Shown: positions 60,908 through 64,000 of the stretch, one piece after another
How the letters are laid out: every line of letters starts with the position of its first letter
Position numbering within the stretch: the first letter of the stretch is position 1
Source: CAWUEX02 sp963921305
GTDB taxonomy: Bacteria; Pseudomonadota; Alphaproteobacteria; Rhodospirillales; Rhodospirillaceae
NCBI GenBank assembly: GCA_963921305.4
Contig: CAWUEX030000002.1
Span: 1,488,001-1,552,000, forward strand
Reading direction: 5' to 3'
DNA: 64,000 nucleotides
Notes under the pieces: model-generated
Seen by the model: only the letters and a program-made list of their open reading frames with translations
What the model was told of the DNA's origin: nothing
The model's database searches: none
Translations under genes and position numbers: made by a program

Positions 60908-61612
60908 ATGCACCGTCTATATTTTATTGCAGCCCTCGTGGCCATGGCGTCAGGGGGTGCCGCGCCGCACGCCCAAACCGTCCTCTCCGACGTGCCCTAT
61001 TGGCGCGCTTCGGCGGGGCTGTGGGAAGGCCAGAACACCTATTTCGACGACGCCATGGATTACAACGTGCGCGACTACGCCAGCCTGTCGCGCGTCGAAC
61101 TCGACGGCATCCATTACCGCGAAACCGAGTACCGCTTTTATCCGCATGGCCTCGGCACCGAGCGTTACGCCGACGGTTTGGCCCAGCCCGGCGAGGGCGT
61201 GGAGCTGGTTCAAGTCTACACCGGCACGCTGGTGGACGGCGACGGGACGGTGGCGTTGCCGCGCGCCACCTCACGGGCGTCCGCAAACGGGAGCGGGGCA
61301 ACCTATCGTGTGCTCAGCGACAACGATGCCGTGCGCCTGCGGGTCGATCCCGAAACGGGAACGGAGGCCTACCGCTATTACGTCACCCTGGTGGGCGACG
61401 AGCATCGGTATAAATCGAATTTCGGGTTGCGCTACGAAGGCGAGAACGCGGGCGGCCTGCGCGCGTTTATTCTTTACCGCGACCGGCGCATCGACAGCAG
61501 CGCGTTTGAAGTCCGCCGCGCGGCGCTGCGCGCCAAATATAATGTGACGGTGTTGAACGCACCCGACCCGGGCTTTGCCAGCGGCGTGGCCATCACCAGG
61601 CTCAGCCGCTAA
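60908..61612 (+). CDS. Secreted beta-rich protein, calycin-like, function unknown
   Basis: 234 residues with a Sec signal peptide (FIAALVAMASGGAAPHAQ). The mature protein alternates strands and loops (WEGQNTYFDD, IHYRETEYRFYPHG, YRYYVTLVGDE, FGLRYEGE) in the way of lipocalin-like barrels. I recognise no named family. CAGGAG lies 9 nt before the ATG. It is divergent from the VOC operon; the shared 280-bp gap holds both promoters, but I could not place them. Confidence 0.7.
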   Translation: MHRLYFIAALVAMASGGAAPHAQTVLSDVPYWRASAGLWEGQNTYFDDAMDYNVRDYASLSRVELDGIHYRETEYRFYPHGLGTERYADGLAQPGEGVELVQVYTGTLVDGDGTVALPRATSRASANGSGATYRVLSDNDAVRLRVDPETGTEAYRYYVTLVGDEHRYKSNFGLRYEGENAGGLRAFILYRDRRIDSSAFEVRRAALRAKYNVTVLNAPDPGFASGVAITRLSR

Positions 61613-61663
61613 ACTGACCTCGACGATCTATCTCGCGCGTAGCAACAGACGGGCACGCCACTC

Positions 61664-62725
61664 ATGATGGACTACACCCTACGCCAGCACGGCCGGGCAG
61701 CCCTCGATTTTCTCTCATCCTTCGGACCGGCGGTTAAGGACCTCATTCAACAGCAGCATGCGGCCTTGGATGCCAAGGGCCTGGATGATGCAACGCTGTC
61801 CGATGATCTTGATGAACGGGCGGCTGAAATTGAGGGGGTGCTTAAAGCCGTGCCTGCTTTCCGAGCGGCGAACCTTCTGGGTGAGTGGCACGCGGAGCAT
61901 CATGGCCGGGTCGCCAAGGATGCTTTTGAAGAAATACACGACGACTTGTCGCCCGAGTTCGACAGATTGTCGAAAGGCGCGACGGAACTGCATCCAAACC
62001 CCACCCTCAAGATCCCCAAGTATTGGGATTATCCCATCCACCGCACCACGGGCGGCTGGGATGGTCACCGCCATATGGGGTTCATCCACGGCTGCCTGGT
62101 TCAGCGTATCCTCGACAAGAACACGTCGCCGCCAACGTCCGGCGTCACCGTACCCGATGCATACGCCGTCCGCCGGCAAGTCGCCGAACAGGCGCCTCGG
62201 CGCGACTATGAACATATCGTCGATGTTGGATGTCAGTCCGGTCTCTACACACTCAAACTCGCGGAGGTTTTCCCGGACGCACATATAACCGCCTGCGATA
62301 TTTCCATTGCCCAGCTTGAGCAAGTCCAGCGAAACGCCAACACCCATGGCCACACCTGGACTCTGCTTCACGCGGATGCTTGCGCCACGGATCTCGAAGA
62401 CCAAAGCTGTGATCTCTTCACGTCCTATATCCTTCTTCACGAGCTGCCCCAGCACGTGATCCGGGAGGTCGTGCAAGAGGGATTCCGTATTCTCAGGCCG
62501 GGCGGCGATCTGCTGTTCGCTGACGTGGCGCCGTACAGCGAACTCGGCAAACGCGCTGAGTGGAGAACCGACTACTTGGCCCGGTTCGGCGGCGAACCCT
62601 ACTGGCGCGGGTCCGCGACCATTGACATGGTTCAAATACTGAAAGACGCCGGGTTTGCGGATATCCGGTACGACGGCATGCCGCCGAGCAATTTTCCGTG
62701 GATCACCTGCGCGCGGAAGCCGTAG
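61664..62725 (+). CDS. Class I SAM-dependent methyltransferase, similar in plan to the one at 23208
   Basis: 353 residues. The N-terminal ~180 residues are helical and include LKIPKYWDYPIHRTTGGWD. The methyltransferase domain follows: HIVDVGCQSGLYTLKLAEVF (motif I), ITACDISIAQLEQVQ, CDLFTSYILLHELPQHV, FRILRPGGDLLFADVAP. Both the fold order and the segment before motif I resemble the gene at 23208, so they are probably remote paralogues sharing a substrate class. Substrate unknown. Confidence 0.8.
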   Translation: MMDYTLRQHGRAALDFLSSFGPAVKDLIQQQHAALDAKGLDDATLSDDLDERAAEIEGVLKAVPAFRAANLLGEWHAEHHGRVAKDAFEEIHDDLSPEFDRLSKGATELHPNPTLKIPKYWDYPIHRTTGGWDGHRHMGFIHGCLVQRILDKNTSPPTSGVTVPDAYAVRRQVAEQAPRRDYEHIVDVGCQSGLYTLKLAEVFPDAHITACDISIAQLEQVQRNANTHGHTWTLLHADACATDLEDQSCDLFTSYILLHELPQHVIREVVQEGFRILRPGGDLLFADVAPYSELGKRAEWRTDYLARFGGEPYWRGSATIDMVQILKDAGFADIRYDGMPPSNFPWITCARKP

Positions 62726-62750
62726 ATCTCGGCCTTAGACTGCTCCCGGC

Positions 62751-63641
62751 TTATTCCGCTGCTTTCAGTGTCGCGGCGTCGTAGCGCTTGCCTTCTTCCA
62801 GCAAGTCCGCCGTGCCGAGCAGATCGTTGAGGCCATTGAAATCAAACATGCGCTCGCGCACGGCGGCGGTGGAGCCGTCGCGCTTCAGGGCCGCCAAATA
62901 CTCCTGGCCCGCCTTGGCGACCATGCGCATCATCGCTCCGGGGAAGATCACGAACTTAAAGCCGATTTTGCCCAAGTCATCGGCGCTGGAGACCGGCGTT
63001 TTGCCGCCTTCGACCATGTTGGCCAGCAGCGGCACACGGTCTGCGAAGCGTTTGGCAATCGCTTCCATCTGCTCGATCGAGCGCGGCGCTTCGATGAACA
63101 GCATGTCCGCACCGGCTTCAAGATAGGCGTCGGCACGGTCGAGCGCGGCCTCAAACCCCTCCACGGCAATGGCATCGGTGCGCCCGACGATCACGGTGGC
63201 GTCATCCAACCGCGCATCCAGCGCAGCTTTCAGCTTGCCCACCATTTCATCGGTCGACACCAGCGTCTTACCGTCCAGGTGACCACAGCGTTTCGGCATG
63301 GTCTGGTCTTCCAGCTGAATGCCGGACGCGCCCGCGCGTTCGAACATGCGCACGGTCCGTTGGGTGTTCAGCGCATTACCGAAGCCGGTGTCGGCATCCA
63401 CCACGAACGGAATGGCGATACGGTCACGGATTTTCGAAATCGTGTCGGCCACTTCGTTGCAGGTGGTCAGGCCGATGTCGGAGCGGCCGAGGCGGGAGTA
63501 GGCGATGCTGGCGCCACCGACATAGGCGCAGTCGAAGCCCGCTTGTTCGACCAGCAATCCGGTGATGCCGTCGTACATGCCTGGCGCGACAACCGTGTCC
63601 GGTCCGGCGAGGAGGGCGCGTAGTTTTTTTGCGTGGCTCAT
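62751..63641 (-). CDS. Isocitrate lyase/PEP mutase family enzyme
   Basis: 296 residues. TIM-barrel motifs: VAPGMYDGITGLLVEQAG, VVDADTGFGNAL (metal-binding Asp), IQLEDQTMPKRCGHLDG with the family Cys in KRCGH, and IVGRTDAIAVEGF. It should cleave or decarboxylate a 2-hydroxy- or 2-oxo dicarboxylate, as in methylisocitrate lyase or oxaloacetate decarboxylase. The ATG overlaps the LeuD-like gene stop by 4 bp, which suggests a dehydratase-lyase pair. Confidence 0.87.
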   Translation of the reverse strand: MSHAKKLRALLAGPDTVVAPGMYDGITGLLVEQAGFDCAYVGGASIAYSRLGRSDIGLTTCNEVADTISKIRDRIAIPFVVDADTGFGNALNTQRTVRMFERAGASGIQLEDQTMPKRCGHLDGKTLVSTDEMVGKLKAALDARLDDATVIVGRTDAIAVEGFEAALDRADAYLEAGADMLFIEAPRSIEQMEAIAKRFADRVPLLANMVEGGKTPVSSADDLGKIGFKFVIFPGAMMRMVAKAGQEYLAALKRDGSTAAVRERMFDFNGLNDLLGTADLLEEGKRYDAATLKAAE

Positions 63642-64000
63642 TTCGGTGGTGCTCCCGTTTTCAGCTCTCCGGCGTCGATCTTTTTTTTCAAATACGGCAT
63701 CAGCCCGCCCGAGGTGATCATCTCCATCAGGTGCTCAGGAATAGGCGACACCTTATAGGATTTCCCGGTGGTCAGATTGCCCACCGTTCCGGCGATGGCG
63801 TCGACCTTCAGTTCATCCCCGGCGCTGATCTCGTCAGCCTCGGGGAAGATCAGCGCGGGCACGCCGAAGTTCAACGTGTTGCGGTAGTAAATGCGGGCGA
63901 AAGACTTCGCCAGGATCGCCCCGACTTTGAGATATTTGAACGACAGCGCCGCCTGTTCGCGCGCCGAACCGATGCCGAAGTTGCGTCCCGCCACAACGAT
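63638..64000 (-). CDS. LeuD/aconitase swivel-domain small subunit (5' end outside window)
   Basis: The last ~120 residues are in the window; the frame is open at the edge (IVVAGRNFGIGSAREQAALS, a clear swivel-domain motif). IAKSFARIYYRNTLNFGVPALIF-like sequence and VGNLTTGKSYKVSPIPEH continue the fold. This is the small subunit of a 3-isopropylmalate dehydratase-type hydro-lyase. The large iron-sulfur subunit is probably just beyond the window. The run of eight T on the plus strand near 63680 encodes Lys residues and is a possible slippage site only. Confidence 0.88.
   Translation of the reverse strand: MVVAGRNFGIGSAREQAALSFKYLKVGAILAKSFARIYYRNTLNFGVPALIFPEADEISAGDELKVDAIAGTVGNLTTGKSYKVSPIPEHLMEMITSGGLMPYLKKKIDAGELKTGAPPK

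Noticed and set aside
60657..61547. Plus-strand frame of 296 codons overlapping the secreted protein gene
   Set aside because: Composition is Arg/Pro/Ser-rich, and the frame at 60908 has a signal peptide and ribosome-binding site, so the longer frame is a shadow.
63677..63690. Programmed frameshift at the T8 run in the LeuD-like gene
   Set aside because: The run encodes consecutive Lys codons in a conserved position near the C terminus and the frame is open through it; no alternative product is indicated.
1..64000. CRISPR array, insertion sequence, prophage or restriction system
   Set aside because: No regularly spaced repeats, no transposase or phage structural genes, no restriction or methylase pairs were seen. 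The two methyltransferases have no DNA-methylase motif.

Overview
The window is a dense, GC-rich (about 60% by eye) stretch of bacterial chromosome. Many genes overlap by 4 bp (ATGA) or 1 bp (TAATG). Gene content fits an alphaproteobacterium, probably Rhodospirillales-like: Wzm/Wzt polysaccharide export, rml genes, MmgE/PrpD, PEP-mutase family, DUF1761, and a CHASE-PAS kinase beside a PDRRR-type receiver protein. This placement is inference, because no rRNA or other firm taxonomic marker is present. I see no insertion sequence, phage gene, integrase or CRISPR array. The only RNA gene found is tRNA-Arg(ACG).

Layout. (1) 1-3.2 kb: the 3' end of panC, an envelope lipoprotein, tRNA-Arg, a broken copy of the start of a glycosyltransferase gene, and a DUF2306 membrane protein. 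(2) 3.3-20.4 kb: a surface polysaccharide locus. It holds several GT4/GT2 glycosyltransferases, a 1029-residue methyltransferase/RgpF/GT2 fusion, a Wzm/Wzt exporter, an O-antigen ligase-like membrane protein, rmlCBDA for dTDP-L-rhamnose, and a GT-C-like membrane protein. (3) 20.4-24.4 kb: a secreted subtilisin, a small coiled-coil protein and a class I methyltransferase. (4) 24.6-33.3 kb: eight tightly packed minus-strand genes that look like an undescribed energised envelope machine. They encode an ExbB/MotA-like proton channel, two different membrane-anchored VWA proteins whose anchors start with an ExbD-like Asp, a PEGA plus pseudo-FGE protein, a TPR protein, a lipoprotein and two small secreted proteins.

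(5) 33.4-47 kb: mixed metabolism. Genes include a nucleotidyltransferase, MmgE/PrpD, a sulfotransferase-like protein, an enolase-superfamily enzyme, two acyl-CoA ligases (one MatB-like), an ABC exporter, a tandem HdeA-like periplasmic protein, a GST-like protein, a sulfurtransferase and a ferredoxin reductase. (6) 47-51.7 kb: an atypical receiver protein with Glu in place of the phosphoacceptor Asp, a CHASE-PAS histidine kinase, an HD hydrolase and two small membrane proteins. (7) 51.7-60.6 kb: an 11-gene minus-strand operon with five paralogous double-VOC proteins (four with export-type N termini), an exported RidA-like protein, two NodB/PuuE-type amidohydrolases, an isochorismatase-fold amidase, an ECHDC3-like crotonase and an overlooked 50-residue membrane protein. 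(8) 60.9-64 kb: a secreted beta-rich protein, a second class I methyltransferase resembling the one at 23 kb, a PEP-mutase/isocitrate-lyase family enzyme and the start-truncated LeuD-like small subunit.

The two most unusual systems are the ExbB/VWA/PEGA machine (24.6-33.3 kb) and the exported VOC array with ring-opening hydrolases (51.7-60.6 kb). I read the latter as a catabolic or detoxification pathway for an unknown nitrogen-containing compound.
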